Positions 1 to 8,679 of a stretch of DNA of 64,000 nucleotides are shown here, in pieces. The first letter of the stretch is position 1. Every line of letters begins with the position of its first letter. The notes beneath the pieces are model-generated. The model searched no databases. It saw nothing but the letters and a program-made list of their open reading frames with translations, and was not told where the DNA came from. Both the position numbers and the translations under genes were made by a program. The DNA comes from an uncultured Planctomycetota bacterium (GTDB lineage Bacteria; Planctomycetota; Phycisphaerae; UBA1845; UTPLA1), in the NCBI GenBank assembly GCA_900696465.1, contig CAADGE010000048.1, positions 310,001-374,000 of the forward strand. Direction: 5' to 3'.

Positions 1-270
1 GACGGTCGCCGCGAGATCACGGACGAGGAAGTCCGACAATTCTTCGACTGTGTGGACGATCCTCGCAATCAACCGGTGCTGATCCACTGTTCAGCCGGAC
101 GCCATCGCACGGGCTATCTCTGCGCGCTCTACCGAATTGAACGCCAGGGCTGGCCCGCAGACAAGGCATTGGAGGAAATGCGATCGTACGGAGGGTTCGA
201 TGAAGATCCGCCGCATGTGATCGAACAGCAATTGCGAAGTTACGGGAGCAGGTCATTGGCGACACGTTGA
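1..270 (+). CDS. Tyrosine/dual-specificity protein phosphatase, C-terminal fragment
   Basis: The frame is open from the first base of the window, so the N-terminus is missing; 89 residues are visible. They contain the complete phosphatase loop HCSAGRHRTG (fragment residues 29-38). This is the CX5R signature, with Cys30 as nucleophile and Arg36 as phosphate-binding residue. The flanking hydrophobic strand (PVLIHC) and following helix fit the dual-specificity or tyrosine phosphatase fold, and the short C-terminal region after the loop is normal for small members. The substrate cannot be inferred. It may be a phosphotyrosine/phosphoserine protein phosphatase or a phosphatase acting on small molecules. 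Confidence 0.85.
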   Translation, partial: DGRREITDEEVRQFFDCVDDPRNQPVLIHCSAGRHRTGYLCALYRIERQGWPADKALEEMRSYGGFDEDPPHVIEQQLRSYGSRSLATR

Positions 271-345
271 AACGACTTTCGCCCGTCGCCGCGAAGGCGT
301 GCAGCGTCAGTCTTCCAGGCAATGTCGATTGAGGGATAGAGAATC

Positions 346-756
346 TTGCACATCGTCTCGAACATCGCGCTCGGCCGGAACGGGATTCTTGCCGCATCGG
401 ACTCGATCAATACCCTCTGGCTGATGCTGGGAATACTCGCACAGCTTCTTGTGGTCATCGCACTCGTCGGCAATCGCGCTGCGTCAGTTCGCGCCGGTCG
501 GCCGACGGTTTCCACCTCCGCCGTGAGCATTGGCATCGTCGGTGTGGCTCTATCCGGCATCTATGCGATCGTGCGCCATGAATGGGTTCTTGCCGTCAGT
601 CAGGGACTGATGGTGTTCGTAGGAGCCGTCCTGCTCACGTCAGGCCGTGCGGAAACGTCGCCCGCACCGGAGCGACCGCGCCTGCCGGAAGTGAAGCCCG
701 ATTCAGCCGAAATCAAGCTGCACAACATCGATCCGCGGCGTGAATCGATTCGCTGA
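346..756 (+). CDS. Small membrane protein, hypothetical
   Basis: A 136-residue protein with at least two and probably three hydrophobic segments (about residues 22-42, 57-75 and 80-98), followed by a hydrophilic, proline-rich tail. The start codon is TTG, with a GAGGG element roughly 12 bases upstream. No ATG in frame occurs early enough to keep the first membrane segment. I do not recognise a family. The layout loosely recalls small inner-membrane proteins such as the lipid A biosynthesis N-terminal domain, but the characteristic residues are not seen. It stands alone between the phosphatase gene and a minus-strand SDR gene. Confidence 0.6.
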   Translation: MHIVSNIALGRNGILAASDSINTLWLMLGILAQLLVVIALVGNRAASVRAGRPTVSTSAVSIGIVGVALSGIYAIVRHEWVLAVSQGLMVFVGAVLLTSGRAETSPAPERPRLPEVKPDSAEIKLHNIDPRRESIR

Positions 757-791
757 GCGCGCGCGTCCGCTTACATCGTTGTCGTCACAGT

Positions 792-1562
792 TCAATTCGT
801 AACAGAAGAAGCGCCAGAGGCGGGAACCTTAAAACCTGCGAGATTGATGCGCTGTCCGCTGATGTTCGCTGATTCGTCGCCGGCCAACCATAAAAATGCC
901 TGAGTCCATTCCGGATCGGTCGGTGCTGGTCCATCCGGCTTCGGAGCACCCATATCAACGCAGTTGACCCGAACGCCTGAGTTTCGGTGTTCAGTTGCCA
1001 GGAGCCGCGTCAATCCTTCGACGGCATGGTTGGAGACATAATAGGCGCCCCATTCCGGACGCGAAGATTCGGTCAAACTGCTGGTGACGTGGATAATCGA
1101 GCCGCTGCCCTGGCGATCCATCCAGGGCAGGACTTCCCGGCTGACGAGATAGGACCCCGTCAGGTTGGTCGCCAGGATGTTCCGCCACGGATCGACCGGA
1201 TAGTTTACGATGGGCAGCTTCGGACCGCAGATGCTGGCGGTATTGACGACTACGTCGATCCGCCCGAAGCGGCGTACGATCCGATGAATCATGCGCACGA
1301 CGTCTTCTTCGTAGCGCAGGTCGCAGGGGATTGCCAGGTAGGAAATCTCTCTCGATAGGAGCGAGCGCTCGAGCGGGTCCACATCCTGAACGCGTCGAAC
1401 GCAAAGCGCCAACCTCGCACCTGCCGAGGCGAACGCATCCACCAGTTGCCGACCGATCGGGCTGGTCGCGCCGGTGATGAGGACGACTTTTCCTTGCAGC
1501 GACAAGGCGGCTTTACTCCCGGCATGGTCGGACACCGCGGAACGCGCAACTCCCCTCATCAT
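792..1562 (-). CDS. SDR-family protein with catalytic Lys replaced by Asn
   Basis: A 256-residue Rossmann protein of the short-chain dehydrogenase/reductase family. The nucleotide-binding motif is TGATSPIG (residues 30-37). The NNAG-type strand is degenerate (VVNTASICG), and the catalytic Ser region is VTSSL (about 160-163). The expected YxxxK reads Y174-Y-V-S-N178, so the catalytic/NAD-ribose lysine is Asn (codon AAC). The C-terminus keeps the 'TGQ'-like segment (ISGQRINLAGF) near the dimer interface. The ATG pair at 1559-1562 was chosen; the frame is open to 1673, but that would run through the divergent promoter. It may bind nucleotide without normal dehydrogenase activity. Confidence 0.8.
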   Translation of the reverse strand: MMRGVARSAVSDHAGSKAALSLQGKVVLITGATSPIGRQLVDAFASAGARLALCVRRVQDVDPLERSLLSREISYLAIPCDLRYEEDVVRMIHRIVRRFGRIDVVVNTASICGPKLPIVNYPVDPWRNILATNLTGSYLVSREVLPWMDRQGSGSIIHVTSSLTESSRPEWGAYYVSNHAVEGLTRLLATEHRNSGVRVNCVDMGAPKPDGPAPTDPEWTQAFLWLAGDESANISGQRINLAGFKVPASGASSVTN

Positions 1563-1599
1563 ATCGACTGACACGGCCTCGTCCAACAGATTCCTTGCA

Positions 1600-1628
1600 T
1601 TGTGATGACCGGATCTTCGCGCTATACT
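1600..1628 (+). promoter_or_regulatory. Sigma70-type promoter of the isochorismatase-family gene
   Basis: TTGTGA at 1600-1605 and TATACT at 1623-1628 are separated by exactly 17 bases. Transcription would start near 1635, just before the AGGAGG ribosome site at 1644-1649. This position supports the ATG at 1659, because an upstream in-frame start near 1602 would lie inside the promoter. Confidence 0.6.
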
Positions 1629-1658
1629 GACCGCCGGCAGGGCAGGAGGACGCAATCC

Positions 1659-2222
1659 ATGACCGATGCACAACTCTCAGAGGCATCTTTGGCGGTGCTC
1701 GTCGTGGTTGACGTGCAGGAGAAGATGCTTCAGGCCGTGACCACGAGTCCCGCGGAATCGATTCTCTCCGCCATTGTGCGGCTGGTTGGGGCGGCCCGAA
1801 TTCTGGAAATCCCCGTACTTTATACAGAGCAGTACCCCCAGGGCCTCGGTCCGACGGATGCCCGTCTTCTGCCGACCCTGAAGGAAGCCAAGGGACCGCT
1901 GATCAAGTCGACGTGCAGTTGCTGGCGGGACGAGTCGTTCCGAAATGCCCTGCAACAGACCGAACGCGAACACGTCATCCTTGCCGGACTGGAAAGCCAC
2001 GTCTGTATCCAGCAGACCGCCTTGGACTTACTTCGTGTCGACTATGTGCCCTTCGTCACGGTCGATGCGATCGGTTCTCGTCGACCGGTGGATACGCAGG
2101 TGGCGATCGAACGGATGCGCCGCGCCGGTGTTATCGTCTCAACAGCCGAATCGCTGATCTTCGAATGGATCGAGCGCTGCGATCATCCGCAATTCAAGGA
2201 GGTGCTTCGCGTGGTCAAGTGA
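1659..2222 (+). CDS. Isochorismatase-family cysteine hydrolase
   Basis: A 187-residue alpha/beta protein with the full catalytic triad of the isochorismatase-like hydrolases: Asp18 (VVVDVQ), Lys83 (LIKSTCS) and Cys116 (SHVCIQQ). The preceding cis-peptide region (AGLESHVC) is typical. Length and motifs match YcaC/nicotinamidase-like members, but the metal-site Asp-x-His of nicotinamidases is not evident. It is more likely a general amidase or ycaC-type hydrolase of unknown substrate. AGGAGG lies 9 bases before the ATG. The 2223-2277 spacer to the next gene is short enough for co-transcription. Confidence 0.88.
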   Translation: MTDAQLSEASLAVLVVVDVQEKMLQAVTTSPAESILSAIVRLVGAARILEIPVLYTEQYPQGLGPTDARLLPTLKEAKGPLIKSTCSCWRDESFRNALQQTEREHVILAGLESHVCIQQTALDLLRVDYVPFVTVDAIGSRRPVDTQVAIERMRRAGVIVSTAESLIFEWIERCDHPQFKEVLRVVK

Positions 2223-2277
2223 TCCATCCGCCACGTGAGGCCCATGCAGGATAGAAACAAAGGACACAACAGGACCC

Positions 2278-2526
2278 ATGCCCCATCCCCGCGAACCGAT
2301 GGATGAGTCCGATGAAGGACGGTATGACGATTCCGACTCCGACCTGCTCATCGCTGACATGGCCTGCCCGACCTGCCGGAAGCCGGTGACGATCGAAACA
2401 CAGAAGTGTCCGCACTGCGGCGATTGGATTACGCCGGTCTATCCAAAGTCCGGACGACCGCCGCGCTGGTTGTTTGTCGTCGCCGTGCTGCTGATGCTGC
2501 TGGCCATGCTGCGATTCATCCTCTGA
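2278..2526 (+). CDS. Zinc-ribbon protein with C-terminal membrane anchor
   Basis: An 82-residue protein. An acidic N-terminus precedes a zinc ribbon made of CPTC (residues 30-33) and CPHC (44-47), followed by a basic-proline linker and one hydrophobic segment (about 63-80) at the extreme C-terminus. The ribbon should face the cytoplasm if the tail is anchored N-in. No enzymatic motif is present. Such small ribbon-TM proteins are common hypotheticals in planctomycetes and may act as adaptors. A clear ribosome site is not seen before the ATG. Confidence 0.65.
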   Translation: MPHPREPMDESDEGRYDDSDSDLLIADMACPTCRKPVTIETQKCPHCGDWITPVYPKSGRPPRWLFVVAVLLMLLAMLRFIL

Positions 2527-2627
2527 ATGCGATACGGTTCAGCTCGCTTGGATGAACTGTGTCTGAACCACGTAGCCAGAAGAATTGACGAGGGTGGCGT
2601 GTCTCGAAGCGTCGGAGACTCGCGTAG

Positions 2628-4790
2628 TCAATCCGCTAAGCCGCCCATGCCGGACTTCCAATTCGCCGGATTGAGCAACAGCCGCATCTCCCGGTAATGC
2701 TCCGCGAATGCTCCGCTGTTCGCGATGCCGTTTTCAATCAGTTGCACGGCCTCGTTGCGCCGGCCGGTCCGGACATACGAAAGTATCAGTGCATGATCAA
2801 CCGCGACCAGGTCGCTGCTCGTGAGTTTGGTACGCGCCGCATGAAGAAAGCCGATGGCCGCTTCCCATTCACCGCGCAGTTGATGCAATCGTCCGATGTA
2901 GCGTTCGGCCATGCCCGTGGGGCTGTGACCTCGGGAGAGGAGCAGGATTCCGCGTTCAATGCATTCCTGAGCGAGCGCCAGGTCTGCATCAGATAGGCGT
3001 CCGTTTGTTCGCTCGCGGCAGACCAGCATGAAATAGTTGTATTCCAGACTCCACGAGGTGTACTCGGCAACGTTCCGCGTGGCAATCTCGTAGAGCTTCT
3101 CTGCATCGTAATAGCGCCCGATGCGGATCAGGACGCGACCGATCATGCTGGTGATCGGACGCATGGCGCCGGGGTGCATCATCGGGTCCTGCCACTTGAT
3201 GCAGGTCTGCGCGATTTCATGCGGCATCTTGCTCAAAAGTTCCTCGCAGATTCGGTTGAAGCGTTCGTATGCCTGTGGGTTGGTTTTCTGGAAGAAGGGC
3301 ACCCGGCAGAGGACACGGATCCGATGAGCCGCGCCGTAACGATCATAGACGTTGTCGCCAAGCCGTTCGGCAAATTGTTCGTCAGACGGCAGCGCGGCAT
3401 AGGCGTCCTCTGAAACGTGAAGGGTACCCTTCATGGATATGAGTGCCTGAACAATGGCACGTGCAACCAGTGCCTGGCCGGCGAGGGCGGGATGAACATG
3501 GTCGTCCATGAGTTCCCATCCGATGCAGCCGCCGGGACTCGCTTCACGGAAGACCTGCCGAACATCGCACAAGATTGCGCCGCCGTCCTTCGCTGCTTCG
3601 CGCAGGCCCTGCATCGATTTCTCTGGGCAGCGCCATGGCATTGGATCAAGGTCGATTGCACGCTGAAACGACTGCCTCGCTTCGTCAAATTGACCTTTCG
3701 AATATCGCACACGGCCGAGCAGATAGTGCGCCCGTGCATGCTCGGGACAGATCGTCAGCACATCGACGAGCTTTGCTTCGGCCAGCGATGCGTCGGAGAG
3801 ATCCTCAGCGGCCTTCAAGGCGTTCGTGACTATTGTCATTTGCTCTGCGGAGAGATGCGTCATGTCGCTCTCACCCAGCGGCGCCAGGTCGCGCTCGTTG
3901 CTCGGCAAGGTGCAGACCATGACCGGCACGCCGCGCAATCGGGCAAGTTCGATGATCTCGCCGATGTTCATCTTGAGATTGCGCGCCGCGGCATCGCGGA
4001 TCGGGTCGTCCGGAGCGGTGTAGGATTGGCCGACCATGAGTTCCATGAGCGTCCGCGGACCGTCGCCTGCTGCAGAAGGACGTGCAAAGCCCTCGATCCA
4101 CTGCACGATCGCCGTGCGGTGCAACGCTCTGTGAATCTTCATCATGGTCGGCGTGTTACCGGCACGATGCATTGAAGCCACGCCGTAGGCGCCGAAGAAC
4201 TCGTTGTGGCCCGAGTACACGACAATCAGGTCCGGCTCATAAGCCAGCGCTTCGGTAACCATGCCCAGCACGGGAAAGCTGGCGACGGCCGTCGTGCCAA
4301 GGTTAATGACTTCGACGCGGTGCTCGGGCCAGACTTCGCTCAGCATCAACTGGAGAAACGCCGACGGCGCAAAGCCCATCGGCTGTGGAAAACCTTTGAT
4401 TGCTGAACCACCTGCCAGAAAGACGCGGATCGTGTTGGGCGGTTTCGGTTTGTAGAAGCTGTAGGTCTCGATCGAACCGGGCTGACTCTTGTTGGCGAAG
4501 AAGTAGGAAGCAGGGCCGAGTTTGTCCGTGATACAGACCGTGGCGTCGCCACGCTTTCCCACCTCGACGATGGTAGGCGGATACCCGCCGTGGTCGGTTG
4601 AGATGCGCAGGATCAACTCAACGGCCAGCAGCAGGGCTATGGGTATGCAAACTGCGGCAGTGATGAAGAGCAGTCGCTTGGCGAGTGTTACCTGAGTTCG
4701 GGGCAGGGCCTCTTGCCTTCCACGGCGACGAGCGCGACGGGTTCGCGATGTCTCGGGAGGTGTCGCGGATGGCGTTTGATCGTCTGACAT
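2628..4790 (-). CDS. Membrane-anchored SGNH/GDSL-type hydrolase with TPR repeats
   Basis: A 720-residue protein. A basic cytoplasmic N-terminus leads into a transmembrane helix (about residues 38-65). An SGNH-hydrolase-like domain follows, with blocks FLAGGSA (nucleophile Ser, near 138), INLGTTA (Gly block), YSGHNEFFG (Asn block, near 203) and DDHVHP (Asp-x-x-His block, near 450). A TPR unit (about 355-385, ARAHYLLGRVRYSKG) is inserted between the Asn block and the His block, and the C-terminal third is further helical-repeat sequence. SGNH enzymes are esterases or acetyltransferase partners acting on carbohydrates or lipids; here the active site would be extracytoplasmic. The start lies 26 bases downstream of the proA stop, so it may be the last gene of the arg-pro transcript. 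Confidence 0.75.
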   Translation of the reverse strand: MSDDQTPSATPPETSRTRRARRRGRQEALPRTQVTLAKRLLFITAAVCIPIALLLAVELILRISTDHGGYPPTIVEVGKRGDATVCITDKLGPASYFFANKSQPGSIETYSFYKPKPPNTIRVFLAGGSAIKGFPQPMGFAPSAFLQLMLSEVWPEHRVEVINLGTTAVASFPVLGMVTEALAYEPDLIVVYSGHNEFFGAYGVASMHRAGNTPTMMKIHRALHRTAIVQWIEGFARPSAAGDGPRTLMELMVGQSYTAPDDPIRDAAARNLKMNIGEIIELARLRGVPVMVCTLPSNERDLAPLGESDMTHLSAEQMTIVTNALKAAEDLSDASLAEAKLVDVLTICPEHARAHYLLGRVRYSKGQFDEARQSFQRAIDLDPMPWRCPEKSMQGLREAAKDGGAILCDVRQVFREASPGGCIGWELMDDHVHPALAGQALVARAIVQALISMKGTLHVSEDAYAALPSDEQFAERLGDNVYDRYGAAHRIRVLCRVPFFQKTNPQAYERFNRICEELLSKMPHEIAQTCIKWQDPMMHPGAMRPITSMIGRVLIRIGRYYDAEKLYEIATRNVAEYTSWSLEYNYFMLVCRERTNGRLSDADLALAQECIERGILLLSRGHSPTGMAERYIGRLHQLRGEWEAAIGFLHAARTKLTSSDLVAVDHALILSYVRTGRRNEAVQLIENGIANSGAFAEHYREMRLLLNPANWKSGMGGLAD

Positions 4791-4816
4791 GCTAGTGCTT
4801 CACGGTGCCCTGCATC

Positions 4817-6064
4817 TTACCGCGTATGATAACCGCCTTCGACCACGAAGCGTTGCGTTGTCAGTTCCTCCAGTCCCATCGGCCCATAGGCATGAATCTT
4901 ACTCGTCGAGATGCCGATCTCCGCCCCAAGACCGAGTTGAAATCCGTCGTTAAACCGGGTGGATGCGTTCACCAGCGTGCAGGACGATTGCACTTCTTCG
5001 AGGAAACGTTTCATGCTGGCCGGGTCGTTTGTCAGGATGGCGTCCGTGTGGTTGGACCCGTAACGGTGGATGTGTGCGATGGCTGCTCTGATATCCGGCA
5101 CGACGCGGCACGCAAGAATCAGATCGAGGTATTCCCGCCCCCAGTCGTCTTCTCCCGCCGGCTTGGCCGAAGGAACCAGCTTGCAGACCTGCGCATCTCC
5201 GCGAAGCTCCACCCGATCGCGCGCCAACCGTTCTGCCAGCTTGGGAAGAAACAGTGGTGCAATCTTTTCGTGTACCAGCAGGCACTCCGCAGCGTTGCAC
5301 GTTGCCGGGCCGCTCGTCTTCGCCGTCGCGCACACCTCGACGGCTCGATCCAGATCGGCACTGGCATCTACAAAAATATGGCACACCCCGTGAAAGTGCT
5401 GAACCATCGGGATCCGGGAATGTTCGTGCACGAAACGGATCAGTTCCATGCCGCCGCGCGGAATGACGAGGTCGATATATGCCTCCAGCCGAAGCAGCGA
5501 CTTGATCTCCTCCCGGTCCTTCGTCGTCAGCAGGGTCACCGCCTCGACCGGAATACCTCGGGCCGACAGAGCAGACTGCGCCATCTCCGCGAGCACCCGA
5601 TTCGACTCCGTCGCCTCGCGTCCGCCTTTGAGGATGCATGCGTTGCCCGCCTTAAAGCACAGGGCAAAGGCATCGATGGTCACATTCGGCCGGGCCTCGT
5701 AGATCATCAGGATCACGCCGATCGGGCATCGCATCCGACGCACGGTCAGACCGTTCGGCACCGTGTACTCCCGCGTGATCTGACCGACCGGGTCGGGCAA
5801 CTCTACCACCTGTCGCAGTCCTTCGGCCATCTGCCGAATGGCGGTGTCGGATAGCATCAGGCGCCGAAGCTTCGCATCGCCCAGACCGGCTTCACTTGCC
5901 GCGCGCACGTCTTTCTCGTTGGCTTCGCGAATCTTCGCAGCCCCGTTTTCAATGCCATCGGCCAGCGCGCGCAGGCATGCGTTCTTGTCTGCGCTCGTCA
6001 GTCGGGCCAGTTGCATGGCTGCCGCACGGGATGCCTTTGCCATCTGCTCGATCGTCAACCGCAT
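4817..6064 (-). CDS. proA: Gamma-glutamyl phosphate reductase (glutamate-5-semialdehyde dehydrogenase)
   Basis: A 415-residue ALDH-superfamily enzyme, the usual ProA length. It reduces L-glutamyl 5-phosphate with NADPH to glutamate 5-semialdehyde, the second step of proline synthesis. Visible family blocks are the N-terminal MAKASRAAA region, the PIGVILMIYEARPNVT strand, the lysine-rich CFKAGNACILKGGREA region and the catalytic cysteine in GPATCNAAE. It follows proB by 54 bases on the same strand, so the two pathway enzymes are probably co-translated from one message. No unusual feature was seen. Confidence 0.97.
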   Translation of the reverse strand: MRLTIEQMAKASRAAAMQLARLTSADKNACLRALADGIENGAAKIREANEKDVRAASEAGLGDAKLRRLMLSDTAIRQMAEGLRQVVELPDPVGQITREYTVPNGLTVRRMRCPIGVILMIYEARPNVTIDAFALCFKAGNACILKGGREATESNRVLAEMAQSALSARGIPVEAVTLLTTKDREEIKSLLRLEAYIDLVIPRGGMELIRFVHEHSRIPMVQHFHGVCHIFVDASADLDRAVEVCATAKTSGPATCNAAECLLVHEKIAPLFLPKLAERLARDRVELRGDAQVCKLVPSAKPAGEDDWGREYLDLILACRVVPDIRAAIAHIHRYGSNHTDAILTNDPASMKRFLEEVQSSCTLVNASTRFNDGFQLGLGAEIGISTSKIHAYGPMGLEELTTQRFVVEGGYHTR

Positions 6065-6118
6065 CTACCGCCTTCATAGAATGGGAAAAACATCTGCCCG
6101 CACAGATTCGGGGAACTT

Positions 6119-7240
6119 TTATAGCACAACGAGGTCATCCCGATTGATGATCTCCCGGATGTACTCAAAGCCGAGGATGTCCCTGACTTCACTCTGCTTT
6201 CGGCCCTTGAGCCGGTCTATATCGTGAGCAGAGTACGACACCAGGCCGACGGCGAATGTACGTCCCTCCAAGTCCAGAAGATCGACCCGGGCACCCATCG
6301 AAAAATGTCCCTGCACGGCTCGAATCCCCGACGGCAACAAACTCGCGCCGCGCTCAATGATGGCCGCCTTTGCACCTTCATCGACCGTCAGCGATCCCAG
6401 CGAACGGGAACGCAGTGCGATCCACTGTTTGCGGGCACTGAGCCGCTTCTCCCGCGGCAGGAAGATGGTACCAAGCGGTTCACCTGCAATCAGGCGCGGC
6501 AGCATCCCCGCAGAAAGACCATCGGCCACGATCGTCGGCACGCCCCAGTGACTTGCCAGCCGTGCTGCTGCCACCTTTGCGTGCATGCCGCCCACTCCGC
6601 TGACACTCTTCGAGTGGCTGATGTGGTGGTCGATCGAGGAGCCGATCTCTACCTGGGAAATGACCGGCCCGGCGCCGCCGTCACTTCGCAGCCCTTCGAC
6701 GACACTGAGGATGACCAGCAGTTCCGCAGATACCAAACCTGTTACCAGCGCCGCCAGATGATCGTTGTCGCCGACTTTGTTTTCGTCATCTGACAATGCG
6801 TCGTTCTCGTTGATAATCGGCACGACGCCGCGGCGGATGAGCGTCTGCAGCGTGTGCCGGGCACTGATGAATCGCCTGCGGTTTTCGATGTCCTCCGGGG
6901 TCATCAGCAGCTGCGCCACGTGAACGCGATGCTTCTTGAACGCCTTCGACAGAATCCCCATCAGCCGGTGCTGACCGACCGAGGCCGCCGCCTGCCGCTC
7001 CACGACTTCTATGGGCGGCGACGCCATGCCCATCGGGGCATAGCCCGCTGCGACCGCTCCTGACACGACCATGACCACTTCCAGCCCGGCAGCGCGCAAC
7101 GCCGTCACATCGGCTGCGACGCTGGTGATCACCTTCGGGCGAAGCCTGCCGTTGCCCGCGATGACCGCGCTGCCGACTTTCACGACCACTCGCCGCAGCT
7201 TGCCAAGTTGCCGTTGACCGTTGTTCGCCCCGTCCGTCAT
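6119..7240 (-). CDS. proB: Glutamate 5-kinase with PUA domain
   Basis: A 373-residue enzyme for the first committed step of proline synthesis (ATP-dependent phosphorylation of glutamate). The amino-acid kinase domain shows VVVKVGSAVI at the N-terminus, the INENDALSDDE substrate loop and the KSVSGVGGMHAKVAAAR region. A C-terminal PUA domain occupies roughly residues 290-370. The ATG at 7240 overlaps the argH stop as ATGA and so is preferred over an open extension to 7351. PUA-containing ProB enzymes are often feedback-regulated by proline. Coupling to argH makes arginine and proline genes a single unit here. Confidence 0.96.
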   Translation of the reverse strand: MTDGANNGQRQLGKLRRVVVKVGSAVIAGNGRLRPKVITSVAADVTALRAAGLEVVMVVSGAVAAGYAPMGMASPPIEVVERQAAASVGQHRLMGILSKAFKKHRVHVAQLLMTPEDIENRRRFISARHTLQTLIRRGVVPIINENDALSDDENKVGDNDHLAALVTGLVSAELLVILSVVEGLRSDGGAGPVISQVEIGSSIDHHISHSKSVSGVGGMHAKVAAARLASHWGVPTIVADGLSAGMLPRLIAGEPLGTIFLPREKRLSARKQWIALRSRSLGSLTVDEGAKAAIIERGASLLPSGIRAVQGHFSMGARVDLLDLEGRTFAVGLVSYSAHDIDRLKGRKQSEVRDILGFEYIREIINRDDLVVL

Positions 7241-8679
7241 AGACCTGGATGATCCTTCCTGAGTTCCGCCAGCAGCGCCGCTGCTTCGACACGGGTCTGC
7301 GACGGACCTGCACCGCCGCTGGTCAGATACAGTTCCACACGACCCGCCCACGCAGCATCGTCCTTTGCACCGGCCGCTAGAAGCTCCTCCGCCACGGCGT
7401 GATGTGCCGTTCGCAGCGGCAAGCCGTCGAGCACCTTCTGTTCCATTCGTAGCGTGGCCCCGATCTGTCCCAGCGAGAGCGAAGCCGCCAGTCGTTCTCG
7501 ATCAAAGTCGAGCTGCTCAACGAACGCCGTCGTCAGGCACAGCATCGTATGCAGTCTTTCCACGGCACCGCGCAGTACCGGCTTGATGCACTGCAGATCC
7601 CGGTTGTAGCCGCTGGGTAAGCCCTTGAGCAGCAGCACTGCCTGACCGTGGGCCGCCGCCACCTGGCAGCATTCTCCGCGTAATAGTTCCATCGCGTCCG
7701 GGTTCAGTTTATTCGGCATCATCGATGAACCGGTGGCAAACGCTCGCGGGTACTTCGTCCAACCAGGTTGCGTCTGAGAAAACGCGATCACATCGGTGGC
7801 GAACGACTGAAGATGCAGCGCTGCCTGCGTTGCCAGCGCCAGCCAGTCAAGAACTTCATCGCGACAGGTGGTCGAATCCAGCGCATTTCGCGACGGTCGG
7901 ACAAAGCCCAGTTCTCTCGCCTGAATCTCTCGATTCAGCGGGATCGAAGACCCCGCAACGGCACCGCTTCCCAGCGGGCACTCCTCGCGCCACAAAGCCA
8001 CGGCCGCCCGCACGCGCCGCCGTACACGATCGAGAGCCGTCGCATAGCGCATCACCCAGAAACCTACCGTTCCCGGTGCTGCAAACTGCGTATGAGTCTG
8101 AAGCGGAAAGATCAGTTCAGACCAAATCTCAGCGCGCCGGCAGAACAGCGATGACAGCTTGGCCAGGTCAGCCACCAGGCGCTCTCCCGCATCGATCACA
8201 TAAAGTTTGAGAAGCGTCGCGACCTGATCATTCCTCGATCGCGCAGTGTGTATCTTGCGGCCCGCATCACCGGCCAGCGCGGTCAGCTCCGCTTCGACCC
8301 AGGTGTGCAGGTCCTCCGCATCCGACTCCGGACACGTCTTCGACGTGCGGGAGATGCGTTCGGCTGCTGTCACAGGTCGCGCTGCCGAATGGCGGTCAGC
8401 ATCCGCCCCTTCCTCGGAGTCAACCCACGCTCGTTCCAAAGCGTCAATCGCCCTGATCAGTGAAGCGTATTCTTCATTGGTAAGCAGTTCGACGGTTGCA
8501 GCGGTTGGCGCGCCTGAAGTACTGGCTCTTTGGCTGATCGAGGTCTCCCGCAGCGCTTTCGCGTGTGCCCGCTGCAGGCGCAATTCATACGGCAGCAGGA
8601 ACCAGTCCTCCAGCAGGCAGCGGTTGATCGACTCGAAGGTCGGATCCAGTTTTCCATCCTGTTTCCACAATGCCGCCAT
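7237..8679 (-). CDS. argH: Argininosuccinate lyase
   Basis: A 480-residue member of the fumarase/aspartase superfamily, which cleaves argininosuccinate to arginine and fumarate. Key blocks are HTARSRNDQ, PLGSGAVAGSS and the signature loop GSSMMPNKLNP with the catalytic serine. The start is the ATG at 8679, because homologous N-terminal residues (LWKQDGKLDP, then CLLEDWFLLPYE) begin immediately after it. This places the first 95 bases inside the 3' end of argG in another frame. The THTQ substrate block (PLQTHTQFAAPG) differs slightly from the usual THLQ. The gene ends in an ATGA overlap with proB. Confidence 0.95.
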   Translation of the reverse strand: MAALWKQDGKLDPTFESINRCLLEDWFLLPYELRLQRAHAKALRETSISQRASTSGAPTAATVELLTNEEYASLIRAIDALERAWVDSEEGADADRHSAARPVTAAERISRTSKTCPESDAEDLHTWVEAELTALAGDAGRKIHTARSRNDQVATLLKLYVIDAGERLVADLAKLSSLFCRRAEIWSELIFPLQTHTQFAAPGTVGFWVMRYATALDRVRRRVRAAVALWREECPLGSGAVAGSSIPLNREIQARELGFVRPSRNALDSTTCRDEVLDWLALATQAALHLQSFATDVIAFSQTQPGWTKYPRAFATGSSMMPNKLNPDAMELLRGECCQVAAAHGQAVLLLKGLPSGYNRDLQCIKPVLRGAVERLHTMLCLTTAFVEQLDFDRERLAASLSLGQIGATLRMEQKVLDGLPLRTAHHAVAEELLAAGAKDDAAWAGRVELYLTSGGAGPSQTRVEAAALLAELRKDHPGL

